Source: Didymodactylos carnosus (lineage: Eukaryota > Rotifera > Eurotatoria > Philodinida > Philodinidae). Taken from it: 29,936 bases of DNA. The notes beneath the pieces are model-generated. The model was not told the DNA's origin and ran no database searches. It saw only the letters and a program-made list of their open reading frames with translations. The translations under genes were made by a program, and so were the position numbers. Location: NCBI GenBank assembly GCA_905250885.1, contig CAJNOQ010001613.1:1-29936 (forward strand), given 5' to 3'. This document shows positions 10,901-20,983 of this stretch, one piece after another (position 1 is the stretch's first letter; every line of letters begins with the position of its first letter).

Positions 10901-13900
10901 AAGTTTAGTACGATACTGGTAAAAATCAGTAAGGTACCGATGTTAATCGACACTTAAGGGCATTAGTAGTGGCGTACTGAGTTTTATCGGTGTCGCATCG
11001 AAATTTTTTTTGCAAGGTAAAAAGAGGTCATCACTTTCAAACTTTTCAAATTTTTATGAGTATTCGCAAACTTTTCTTAGATGAAAAAAATAGATTTTTC
11101 GCTCAAGATTCATACGAACAGATATCAGCTTCAAGAACTATCTATACTCGATTGACATATTTATTTTTAAAACGGTAAAGATTCATCAAATATCCATGAC
11201 CTTGAATAAAATCGAATTTAACGATCAACATTCCTCAAAAAGTACATTGTTTCTCGCAGAATCAAAAGTTGACTAGCAAAGCAGAGTCCGAAACGAATCG
11301 AATGATTCAACATTCGATTCGATTCGGCTTTGTGTTGAATGGAACCAAATTTGATTTTTACGAACAAATGATTTTTTGTTTTTGCTATAATGTATGTTCG
11401 AAGCACAACAATAACAGTTTCTGCTCATGTGTTCTAACTCAAGGCAGTGTATTTTAAACAAACGTTTGAAAGCAGAAGAGAAGCAACCTTTAATTTGCAT
11501 CGAAATGGGACGAATCGAATCGAACCAATTTAGGATTCCAAAATGTTGACTCGAATCGAATCAGGTTTTTCTGATTTGTTTCTGGCTCTGTAGCATAGTA
11601 AAATATCGGTGAATTCTAGCTCATGGAAATCTAGATGAAACTATGTAGATAATCTTGATCTTCAACTACTAAGAGAAAAGAGAGCGATTGAAACGAACTA
11701 AAGTACAAAAAATATTGAACTTGAATAAAATACTGTTAACATTAGAATGGGAGAAGTTTAATTTTTTTAAAATCGTTCACTATAATCGTCAAAAATCTTA
11801 TAGTTATTTAAAAATCTGTGAGTTTGATACCAAAGCAGTGTAGAATAGTATTCATAGAAATCTAACGGACAAATTTATTAATTACTATATTACCTAAATG
11901 GTTTAACAATTGCTTTTTTTTGTGGATATTCAAAATTGAGGCCATGTCGATCGTTAATACCCATTCGAAACTCTCCACCTTTTAATTCAACAAATGATTC
12001 TAAATGTCGAAGTTTTTCAACCATTTGATCTACATTTTGTCCACATGTTAGTTTTAAGGTATAAACTAACAAAATAATAAATGAGTTCATTGTTTTAATA
12101 CTTTTCTTCAATGACTGATGATAATGTCGTGGCATATTAAAATGAAGGCTATATGTATCAGGAAGAGACGCATTTGGCGTCAGATGGACCTTCTCTTTCT
12201 TTTTTTTGCATTTTTTTCTATTCTGTTCTTTAGGTATTCTTTATGGAATGGTAGCGTTAGGTCCTGCACTTGGCTTTCTAATGGGTTCAGCTTTGTTATC
12301 ACAATGGATTAATGTTGGTCAAAAAGTACCAAATAATTTGACTACTCACGACCCAAGATGGATTGGACGATGGTGGGCAGGTTTTTTAGTATCAGCGTCC
12401 ATGTTAACGATACTTAGCTTACTTCTATTTACATTTCCAAGAAAAATGATCAAACCGGATCATGCACAATCAAACCATGGACAACAAATGACAACTGCAG
12501 TTCAGTTATCCAGTACAATTGAAACTCACCCATCTATTGATATTAATCAATCGTCTACAAGTGTGTGTGCATTGGGTAATGCAGCCACAAGAAAACATAC
12601 ATTACCAAAAATAAAAGCTCATCCAAATGTTAAAAATGCATTCAAATTATCACAATTAAAAGGTAAGCTGTTTTTTTTTTGTTTAAAACTTCATTAAATT
12701 GATATATTACTGTATTTCTTCTAAAATAAAGAAAGTAGTCTTAATGTTGAAATAAATAAATTTTAAGATTATTTAAAATTCTATTTATTTTTAGATATAT
12801 TAACGAGTGTACGAGATTTATTATTAAATTTTACATATCTATTGATTGTTCTTGTTAATTCAGTTGAAAGTGTGAGCAACTAATTTAACACTTTTTAGAT
12901 AGCGTTACAATTGTCTTTGTTTTCGTTTTAGATTCTCGTTGTATCGTTTACAACCTATATGGTCAAATATATTGAAAGTGTATTTCATTTGTCGTCATCT
13001 ATATCAAGCATATTAACTGGTAAGATGTTTTAAATTATCATGTCATGACATAGTTGTTTTCCATAATATATTTTTTCTAATCTTAAGTTCAACATGAATA
13101 CTATCATTGTTTTAATTGATGTGACAAATGTGACTGAAACCTACATTCATTACATGTGAATGTGTAGACAACTACTGCATTCATTAAAAATCGGAAATTT
13201 TTTTTGACAAGAATGGATTTATCAGGGGATCTCTGGGAATCCTAAACACTGATAGAAATCTCTTTTACCGTTTAATGAATGCCAATCGGTAGAATAGTGT
13301 ATTTGGAGTACTTTAGACCAATAACTGTATCTTTGAAACCATTCTAGCTAACCCCTTAGGACTTGCGTAGATCGATAGAAGACACTTTAATTTGTATGTC
13401 TCTTAAAAAAGATTATAACCGACAATGAAACTTTTTTGAACAAGAGAAAGTTAAAAAAATCGACAAGATATCAGAGCTGGGCAAGTCAGAAGTTTTACAA
13501 GTCACAAGTCAAGAAAAAAAATTTTCAAGTCTAGTCGAGGTGGGAAAAGTTTTTCTCCCCATTCAACTCAAGTCACCCGTTGAAATTTTTTCCTCCTAGT
13601 CTGGTTAAAATTAGGCAGAACATAAAATTTGCTACAACCTTTTGTGTGAGAGATTTTTTATAGCCTCCAAAACTCTCTTTCATGGTAGAAAAAGTCTAAT
13701 TAAACGAAAATTTCTTACTAGAAATGGGTTGACTTGAAAGAAAATTTCGAAATGATCTCGTGAGAAGAGCAGAATCAAACCTTCAAAGTATAGAAATCAG
13801 ATTGTCCATATAAGAAAACAGTTATCACAAAATTTTGATTAATCCCTGACGATGTTAATAACCATGTACACTGTGTTTTAAAATAAATAGTAAATTTACA

Positions 13901-16900
13901 GAAAAAATTCACAATTGTTCATGCTGCAAGCTCGAGTTGCAGGGGTGGTAAATGCCACCAAACAACAGAAAACTTCATGATTCTAGAAACATAGTTTTAA
14001 CATAACTTTATGCTCTGGAACATGGTCTATCTTTTTCCTCTACTCCAAAATCTTAGATCAACCTGCCTTCATCCGTATACATTCAAAATAGATGGGCCAA
14101 AGTAAAAGTCAAATGCTTCAGTCTGGCAAAGGCTTTTCTTCAACGTTTAATCTCAAAATACATCTAAGGCTATTTAGACATAGAAAATGCGGGTTTTAAA
14201 TGGTTGATGTAATTGTAAATGTCACAAATTTTGTATATTTTTTGCATATTCTGCTTATATGACACAATGAAACAGTCTGTTATATTTTTAGTCTGATTTG
14301 TGAAATACGTACCTCAAGTAGGAAAGATTGAATGCGATTCAGAAATGTTTTGTTTCGAACAGATCTTCATGGATTTTTAATTTACACAGATTGGAAAAGC
14401 TAGTGGATGGCTTTATAGAGTACAACTGTTTAGAGCAGAATAATGACCATTTTTCGATAATGGCATAGCAATGTTCATTTCGCTAGTTAATTATCTTTGA
14501 TTATATTATTTAATTTTAGGAGCTATTGTTATTCCAGCAGCTGTTTTTGGAACATTATTTGGAGGATGGTTAGTCCGGCGTAATCACATGGGTATTCGTG
14601 GATGTGTGAAGCTAATTCTGGTCGGTTGTATACTATCATGGGCGGGTTTAATTTCGTTATTATTTTTATCATGTAAACGTCCAGCTATTATTACATCACT
14701 TAAAAATAGGTATCTATTTACAAATTATTTATTGTAGATATAAGAAGCCAGAAGAGTATCACTATCTTCATAGTTAGAGTCTAAGGAGAAATTAAATAAA
14801 AGTTTATTTTTATAATGAGCAGTTATTTTATTTTCTTGATTTACAATTTTTACGTTATACTCCTATGCTCAAAATCCTAATTGCTAAAGCAAGTACTAAT
14901 CACTCACCATATATTAGCATTCGAATGAGAGTTATAAATTTTTTTACTATGTTCTACTATTTTTACACTTTCGGTTATAGAAGTGATTTTTCGCGGCTTT
15001 CGAACAAGTGTTCTAGAAGCTTCGAAAAAGCCGGGTCTTCAAATGTTAGCTTTTTCCTGGATACTTATGCAGTTAACTTGAAGTATTTCTCAAGATCTTT
15101 TAATTTACTTCAAGCTAGGGAGTTCGGGTTTGTTTTATTTTAAACTAAACAGCTGACAACATGGCCTGCCCGGCACCGATTTTTCAATTAAGTCTAGTAT
15201 ACCGACTCTAGGGCATACAACACTAGGGCGTACGACACCAGGACGCCGACATTCGGGCGCAATGACATTTGGCCGCAACGGTAGTTGGGTTTCATAGGTG
15301 AGGGTGGGTATCGATGAAGATTAAACAAATAGTGATTACAGTTGACTATCAGTTGTGAAATAATATAGAACAAGCTCCCACACCCTGCCAAGTTTGTTTA
15401 AAACAAAATATTATCGTTATGAATCATACTTTTATCAAATGCACTCTTAGTGAATGCTTTGTCGTCCATGCCTCCTAATGTCGTTGCACTCTAGTGTCGT
15501 GTGCGCCCAAGCGTCTGGTAATCATTAGGTCTTAGTTTTTTGTCAAATTGAGGATTTCTAGAAAACCATAGAGCGTTTTTCGAGTTCGAAAGGTTGTTGG
15601 TAACCTATAAAACGAATAAAGGCTTAATTGAAACATCGGTGCCGGTCAGGGGGGACTTAAAATAAGACTTCCTCCAGATCTTTCTAACACAGGTATAAGC
15701 ATAGCCGGACGAATCTTTTCGTATCTGTCATCTATTTTCTAATGTGTTTTCTAAAGACTAATGAACTACATGTGGCACCATTATGATCCTTAGTTAACCA
15801 CATACAATGGAGATGAACGTACTAGTATATTTTATTGAAAATATTACAATATTTTCCACGTATGTTCAGTGTATCATCTTTTCTTCTTGAATAAAAGCAA
15901 AAATACTGAAAACCTCTGCGTAATAAAAGCATAAAAATTTTGCATTTCAAAGTGTCTAGAAAAAAGTCCGGAAATGAGAGACGGGATACCGTAAAAAAAC
16001 ATAGAAAATATGATGGTTTTATGACATTACATTGAGTAGGTTTGGGATAGCACTATTTCAAAATGACTGAAATTGATAATGTTGAAAGATTCCCTAAACA
16101 TGTATGAATCCATAAAGAATACAAGTTCCTAAATTTTTGTAAATCACATTCCTTAAAACATTTGTCTATTTTAGTGATTCATTGATTGATCAGTGCGTTG
16201 AGTCATGTTCTTGTTCGCCATTTGTATTTGAACCAGTTTGTTACGAAAATCGTGTGACTTATCTATCCCCATGTTATGCTGGTTGTACATATTCAAATTC
16301 AACAGCAAGTATCTGATTATATTGCTGTTAAATGTAATTATTTCATTTTATTTTTACAGAGTCATTATAATTGTTCGTGTGTGTTGGGTCATGATCATCA
16401 TGTAAAAAGTGGTTCATGTAATAATCCATGTTATTTAAAAATGATATTTTTTATGACTATTCTATTTTTCGTTACATTTTTTCAAACAATTGGTGCAACA
16501 CCACAATTAATTATCATATTACGATCAGTTCAACACGAATTACAGTCATTTGCATTGGGTCTCGAAAATATGATCATTAAACTGATTGGTAAGTAATTCT
16601 CGAATTGTTAAACGATAGAAGATGATTTATTAGACAAGAAAAATCAAATCTACGATTAAGTATGAAATCTTGGTTTTTTAGCTCATATTCCTGTTCCAAT
16701 TATATTTGGTACAATAATTGATGATACATGTCTATTTTGGAATCGTAATTGTGATCGTCGTGGTTCATGTTTTTTATATAATGGTAAGTGATGATCGTCT
16801 AATAAGAACCGTTTCTTTCCCAAAAGATATTGATAGTGTACAAAAGAAAAATGGAAAATTATCGTTTATATATTTAAATAAAATCTATTTGTATTTAGGT

Positions 16901-17167
16901 GATCGTTTACCATTGACATTATTCGGTGCGACAATGGTTATGAAAGGTGTATCTCTTATATTACTAATCATTCTACTGTGTTTAACTATACGAATCGCAA
17001 ACTGTCAATCATCGTCGACAACGCCAAATGAATTATCACAACCTTCTTTTTCTCCTAATGCTACTAATCATATTGAATCACAAACAGCAACAGCAATTAC
17101 TGAACAGAAAAAAAAAGGTGAATTTGAAGAGGAGAAAGATCGTCTGTTGAATATACCACAATCTTAA
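4925..17167 (+). CDS. Organic anion transporter polypeptide (OATP/SLCO family), nine exons
   Basis: Predicted multi-pass plasma-membrane transporter for organic anions (OATP/SLC21 family). Exons: 4925-5604, 12234-12662, 12795-12871, 12932-13019, 14520-14709, 16175-16304, 16360-16588, 16682-16783, 16899-17167 (stop TAA 17165). All junction phases agree. The readable protein is about 730 residues, near the usual family length, but the N-terminal Met is not in the first exon. Family features: [14 protein letters not shown] after the first membrane segment, [22 protein letters not shown], the OATP signature as [13 protein letters not shown], and [19 protein letters not shown] Kazal-like extracellular loop with ten cysteines (CVESCSC, PVC, SPCYAGC, NCSC) follows, then [15 protein letters not shown] and GSCFLYN. 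The intron at 16305-16359 uses GCAAGT as a GC donor, and this alone keeps the frame. The 6,629-nt intron after the first exon contains a whole antisense gene. Family assignment is firm; substrate is unknown. Confidence 0.93.
5605..6042. other. OATP intron segment downstream of the nested gene
   Basis: AT-rich sequence between the OATP donor (GTAAGT at 5605) and the stop of the antisense SUMF2-like gene. It should contain that gene's 3' UTR. I see no clear canonical AATAAA on the minus strand, and no other gene. Confidence 0.5.
6043..12090 (-). CDS. SUMF2-like: SUMF2-like (paralog of formylglycine-generating enzyme), ER-lumenal, five exons
   Basis: Minus-strand exons in order: 12090-11894, 8388-8244, 8185-7981, 7927-7741, 6349-6043. 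Phases match at all junctions, giving 346 residues. The start at 12090 is preferred over an in-frame ATG at 12135 because it places [17 protein letters not shown] as a signal peptide at the N-terminus. Family motifs follow in order: [80 protein letters not shown] (about 264-268) and NLGFRCC (about 299-305). FGE (SUMF1) carries two catalytic cysteines just after the GGS(Y/F) block. Here that stretch reads LDTRDGDA with no cysteine, as in SUMF2, so it should not generate formylglycine. The C-terminus HTDEL resembles a KDEL-type ER retention signal. The gene lies entirely inside an OATP intron on the opposite strand. Confidence 0.92.
6528..6903. repeat. Foldback element in intron 4 of the SUMF2-like gene
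   Basis: Two inverted arms of about 175 bases (6528-6706 and 6724-6903) meet at a short tip near 6715. Matching blocks include cctataaagaattac against gtaattctttatagg, and gagcattctaaaatgc against gcattttagaatgctc. No coding capacity; it looks like a MITE-type insertion. The host intron (6350-7740) is 1.4 kb, compared with 53-58 nt for the two short introns of the same gene. Confidence 0.8.
7235..7700. repeat. Possible MITE with unusually GC-rich core
   Basis: Short inverted ends containing tgactataatgga (left, about 7245) and tccattatagtcac (right, about 7672) bracket a core at 7350-7560 that is clearly richer in G and C than its surroundings. The core repeats the palindrome gctagc several times. 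An open frame on the minus strand (7363-7551) has coding-like composition but no family I recognise and no ATG start. It lies in the last intron of the SUMF2-like gene. Confidence 0.4.
8660..8908 (-). CDS. Small ORF with signal-peptide-like start, function unknown
   Basis: An 82-codon frame begins with ATG at 8908. Its N-terminus ([18 protein letters not shown]) resembles a signal peptide or signal anchor. It is followed by a polar stretch rich in Asn, Asp, Ser, Thr and Tyr with possible N-glycosylation sites (NNT, NSS) and then a second hydrophobic segment. It lies in intron 1 of the SUMF2-like gene on the same strand. It could be an unrelated small secreted or membrane protein, the first exon of something lost, or an alternative first exon. 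The donor-like GTATCT at 8721 leaves phase 1, while SUMF2 exon 2 needs phase 2, so the last option is not supported. A chance AT-rich frame is also possible. Confidence 0.3.
   Translation of the reverse strand: MYNFIKINIILFIICINCTSSLQLSTETNEIQLNNTPSINQNDDYYDNYDYTMNSSDKYEFTCIYIFNNIFILYVLRKNLFN
9000..10990. repeat. Large nested foldback element (about 2 kb)
   Basis: Intron 1 of the SUMF2-like gene is largely palindromic. The main palindrome has its tip near 10048: 9718-10040 is the inverted copy of 10055-10384. The left arm also contains its own hairpin (about 9340-9491 against 9557-9710, loop 9492-9556) that is absent from the right arm. Further out, 9175-9340 matches inverted 10385-10520. 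A third copy of the same segment lies at 10838-10945 in direct orientation to the second. Outer ends near 9010 (acgcccttaa) and 10980 (ttaagggc) are also inverted. No transposase is visible. Confidence 0.85.
11277..11575. repeat. Degenerate ATTCGATTCG / CGAATCGAAT repeats
   Basis: The word gaatcgaat and its complement recur several times: around 11293-11330 as a palindrome, again at 11513-11530 and at 11550-11563. Overlapping open frames on both strands here are by-products of these repeats. The region is intronic to both the OATP and the SUMF2-like gene. Confidence 0.55.
13020..14519. other. 1.5-kb OATP intron
   Basis: Runs from the GTAAGA donor at 13020 to the acceptor TTTTAG before 14520. 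It is AT-rich. A short cluster of caagtc words lies around 13485-13600 in mixed orientation. No gene recognised. Confidence 0.6.
15164..15650. repeat. Foldback element with 16-bp internal repeats
   Basis: Inverted ends of about 28 bases: ccggcaccgat followed by caattaag on the left (15170-15193) and cttaattg followed by atcggtgccgg on the right (15622-15646). Just inside the left end, about five degenerate copies of a 16-base unit similar to ctagggcgtacgacac run from 15207 to 15290. Related units appear in the opposite orientation at 15464-15530. It lies in an OATP intron (14710-16174) and is clearly less AT-rich than the flanks. No protein frame; a MITE-like element is the likeliest reading. 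Confidence 0.7.
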
Positions 17168-20100
17168 ATAATGAGTTTTAATATAACTGGTCAGCTTAGT
17201 TTAATGCAACTGATCTGTCGATCATTATTTTATAACATCGATATTAGTTTTCTTTCATAACGATCTATATATATTGCCATTAATAACAAAAAAATCATGT
17301 TTTGTTGTTTGTATTGCTTTTACTATTACTACATAAATATTCACATCGAAGGTGTTTTTTTTTTCAGATATATATTTCAAAGAATCTCTGTATCTTTTAT
17401 ATTCTATTGTTATGTAACGTTATAATACATCTATTTTTATTTTTTGTCTGATCAAACTAAAGTCAAAGTCAGAATGAATCTTTTTTTTTCAAAATTGTTT
17501 TTGCCTTTTTTTTTTTATTATTATTTATTTATTTTTCTTCTTTTTATGTCTAATTTTAGAAGTTTTCTTTAATGCAAACTTTGTTAGAAAAGATGTAGAT
17601 TAAAATATTAAAGATTGAATAGAAATAGAAATTAAATTTATTAAAAAGCATGTTTTGTTTGATAAAAATCTCGTTAGTTAAAGATCATGAACAATGATAA
17701 TTTTCAATTAATCAGTTTTGGTATTAGTAACCAGTGAAAATAGAATGTATTTTGCATTATAGTGTCACAATTCAAGAATACTATATAACATTTTCTAAAC
17801 CATCTGTCCGTACAAAGCATCCGCTTAACTTGTTCTGAATAGTTCAAGTAGTGTTTTGTAGTTGATTTTTTAATAAATCGATGTACCTTGATGTCCCCTG
17901 GTGAGTGACGAAAATCGTTGGCCTTTACTTTTTTTTTTTTCTAACAAAAATTATTCAATAAGTAATCAACGAAATTCTATTTGACATTAGACTTTCATAT
18001 CTAATAATAGTGTAATCATCAAAAGAAGTTGCATTATCCAATATAAAACTTCAATCTCTACAAAGCGATATATTTGATTTTGTTTACAAGTTTTCTCTTT
18101 ATGCCGAAAACAGACAGAGTCTTCTAGAGAATTTATTAGTGTTTTCTGATTTTATCTCATAGCACTGTTCTTGGTCAACATAGTTTCGAGAAGTTTTCAT
18201 TAGTGAGGTACTTATAATACTTTAAATATTATGTGGAGAAAACTCAACTACTTTTGATATCAGATATACCATTTTGTAGAGAATTAAGTTCTACATCGTT
18301 TGATTATAAAATAAACTTTAAAATGATGCATCGATTAGAGAAATTTAATTTTCAAAAGTTCCATCTGTTAAACTTTATAAGCAACATCAACTTTTTTCAT
18401 CTCTTTTCTGTTGGTTACTGAATAAATTGTTGATTTTCAACCTTTGTTTCGTTTTTCCTTTTATTTGATGTGATAGCAACCGGATTATATTCAGAGAAAT
18501 TTTTGATGACGAAATAATAGCAAAAACAAAAAATTTTTCAAGAGTAATAGAGAATATGACTTAAAAAAAGTTTATATTTAAGATATCGCGTGTCTTAAAG
18601 TCAACAAAAGAAAAATAGAAAAAAAACGAATGTTTGAGATCGAAAAAAAAAATGAGAAGGGAGGCAATTTCCCCAATGTATATTAGAATAAGTTTGTTTG
18701 ATTTTACTTTTTTACTTATACTCTTACATAGAGTATGAACAAAACCTTAGCAAATGGGAAAAATGTTACAAGTTGCAAATATTACAAGTAAGCAGCTGTA
18801 TTATCAATGACAAATGTTGGGAAATCACTTCTTCATCAATTATTCATTTAATATTGAATAGATTTTCTCGTAGAAATGATTTATTATTCACTGTAGATCC
18901 TAAGTACTTTGAGATGAATGTGGATTTTTGCCTCCATCATACTGAAGTTAAAATGATGAAGCGTTTAAATTTGAAAAAAATTTCTTGTAAACAACACTTA
19001 TTGTCCGTAATAAAGGTTTTAATATGTCATGTTAATACTGAGAAGCGAACATAATCAGTTAGGGTTATACGATAAATAATTTAACTATAATGCTAGTATA
19101 GATTCCATTTAGAATAGTTTATTTCCATTTTTTTATTATCGATAGAACCGGAAGGAATGTGAGAAAGTTTTAATCTCTATTTGATAATGTGTTAGTTGAG
19201 AATCCGATAGAACTCTAACATACGTTTTTTGTCCTTATGACATCATGTTGACATCATATTATTTTTATTTTAACTATCTTACATGAGGACAAAAATGAAT
19301 GAAAAAAAAATGCACTTAGATGATTGCTTGAGAATAAATAAAAAGAATCAGCAAAAGAAGACTACGTAATATTAACCTGCACCTAAACAAAATTTTATTT
19401 TTTCAAGTATGTTTTTGTTAATGTTAAAAGAGAATGACATATAAAAGACGAGAAAAGGTATATTAAAAACTATGGATGAGATTTTTAAATAAAGTTTTAA
19501 TTAAATCCACCAAAGTGATTAATATTTTTTGCTGAGTTTGGAAAATTATAAAACTTACCTATTTATTTTTATTTAGTGTCTTACAGAAATTCACTACAAA
19601 AAAAAGGAATTTCTTAGATTTAAGTTTTATGTGCTATATCTTTCTTTCTTTTTATATTTCACTTTTGACAAATACTTCGTGTTTTTTTTTCCATTGAGTT
19701 TTTCGGTATTCAAAAAAAGAACAATATTTTATTTATATGAATACAGTAAAATCTCTGAGCAGAAGACTCTTTTACTGTATTACAGAAACTTAAAAATAGA
19801 TGTATTGAATACAAACCATTTTCACATGAGGTTACACATCCACCCTAGTAAATATGCAAAAATCAGGCACCCTACTACAGTAATGTCACAGATACGTGAT
19901 TTCCACGAGCAAAAGTATTTAGGTACCTTCCATGTATTTTTTTTATTTACCTCTGCTAGCCGCAGCCAAGTATTAAAGTACCTAAGAAGTAATTTTAGGT
20001 ATCCATCCAAGTAATGTCATAGGTAACAGAGCTCCGTATGGATCTGACTGAAAATTTGTTGAGTTCATGGACTCGAACTGATCTAGACTCAAAAAAAATT

Positions 20101-20983
20101 TTGGATTCACTTGAATCGAGGAAAAATCAGTAAAAAAACAGGTTATTTTTGTATTGTGGACTAGATTGGACTACTCTTTTGGAGTCCACGGACTCTGACT
20201 GGACTAGACTCAGAATTTTGAGTTCATACAGAGGTCTCATGTCTCATAGCAAACGTACTTGGTCTGCGTCAGCCTTAGGTACCTAGGTGCCGAATTCAAG
20301 TACATTCACTAAGACAAGTACTTTTTCCAATATACAATCGACTTCTAGCTATAAACTTTCCGATACTAAGGCAAAAATCAAATTAAAATAAATAGTATGT
20401 ACACAAACACATGTTTTTCACAAGCTATAAAGTTCAAATTGCTTCTAGAGAAGTTCTGATTTTTAATAGTTAAAAATGATCTCCCTATATAATTTTGAAA
20501 AATAATATCATACATTCCACTCCGTGCCTCTATAAAGTGAGATAAGCTATCGAAAGTAAATAAACTCTTCAATATATATGTACTCACATTTTATACAGAA
20601 AATCCGAGGCTTTATTCATGTTCTCTGATTATCACCACTTAGGTTTCTTAGTACTATCTTCCTTCAAGAAATTTCTCTAAGTATTTACTGTAGGCAGGTA
20701 AACTTCACTTTATGAGAGTAAATAATTGTTAATAAGATAAAAGGAAACATAAGAGCATCATTTTCACTATTATTCAATATGAAACAAAACAAAGGTTTGC
20801 TAAGAACGTTTATGACTGTTTAACTTCCCATATAGAGGATTGTGCATCAGGTTAAGGAGTTCATCTATAAGCAATTTACACTAAACTATCTTGAGTATGA
20901 TAGTATACCGCCTCGTACAAACGAATTCTCTGATAATAGATCCTTTATAAATTTGATTTAATCATCATGTGTATCAAATTTAG
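17168..20983. other. AT-rich intergenic region, no convincing gene
   Basis: Begins with the OATP 3' UTR; an AATAAA occurs at 17872, but I cannot say which signal is used. The longest frames here (18698-19054 and 19631-20014, plus strand) have no recognisable domain and a composition typical of AT-rich non-coding DNA. The upstream exon of the zinc-finger gene may lie in the last part of this stretch, but I could not identify it. Confidence 0.55.
19815..20340. repeat. Degenerate repeat cluster (GGTACCT and GGACTC words)
   Basis: Words such as aaggtacct and aagtac recur in both orientations at 19900-20030 and 20250-20320. A direct repeat of about 28 bases occurs at 20066-20093 and 20182-20213, sharing ggactc followed by ctagactca. 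It looks like an old, degraded repeat element. Confidence 0.4.

Noticed and set aside
11218..11500. Overlapping ORFs on both strands
   Set aside because: By-products of the palindromic ATTCGATTCG repeats, with no domain similarity.
16718..16898. Reading 16718-17167 as one continuous ORF
   Set aside because: The frame reads through an intron (16784-16898); OATP similarity and the phase-1 GTAAGT donor at 16784 show the exons are separate.
18698..19054. 118-codon plus-strand ORF
   Set aside because: No recognisable domain, no splice partners, and composition like AT-rich non-coding DNA; length alone is not enough.
19631..20014. 127-codon plus-strand ORF and its minus-strand shadow
   Set aside because: Rich in Phe/Tyr/Leu as expected from T-runs, and its 3' half lies in degenerate repeat sequence.
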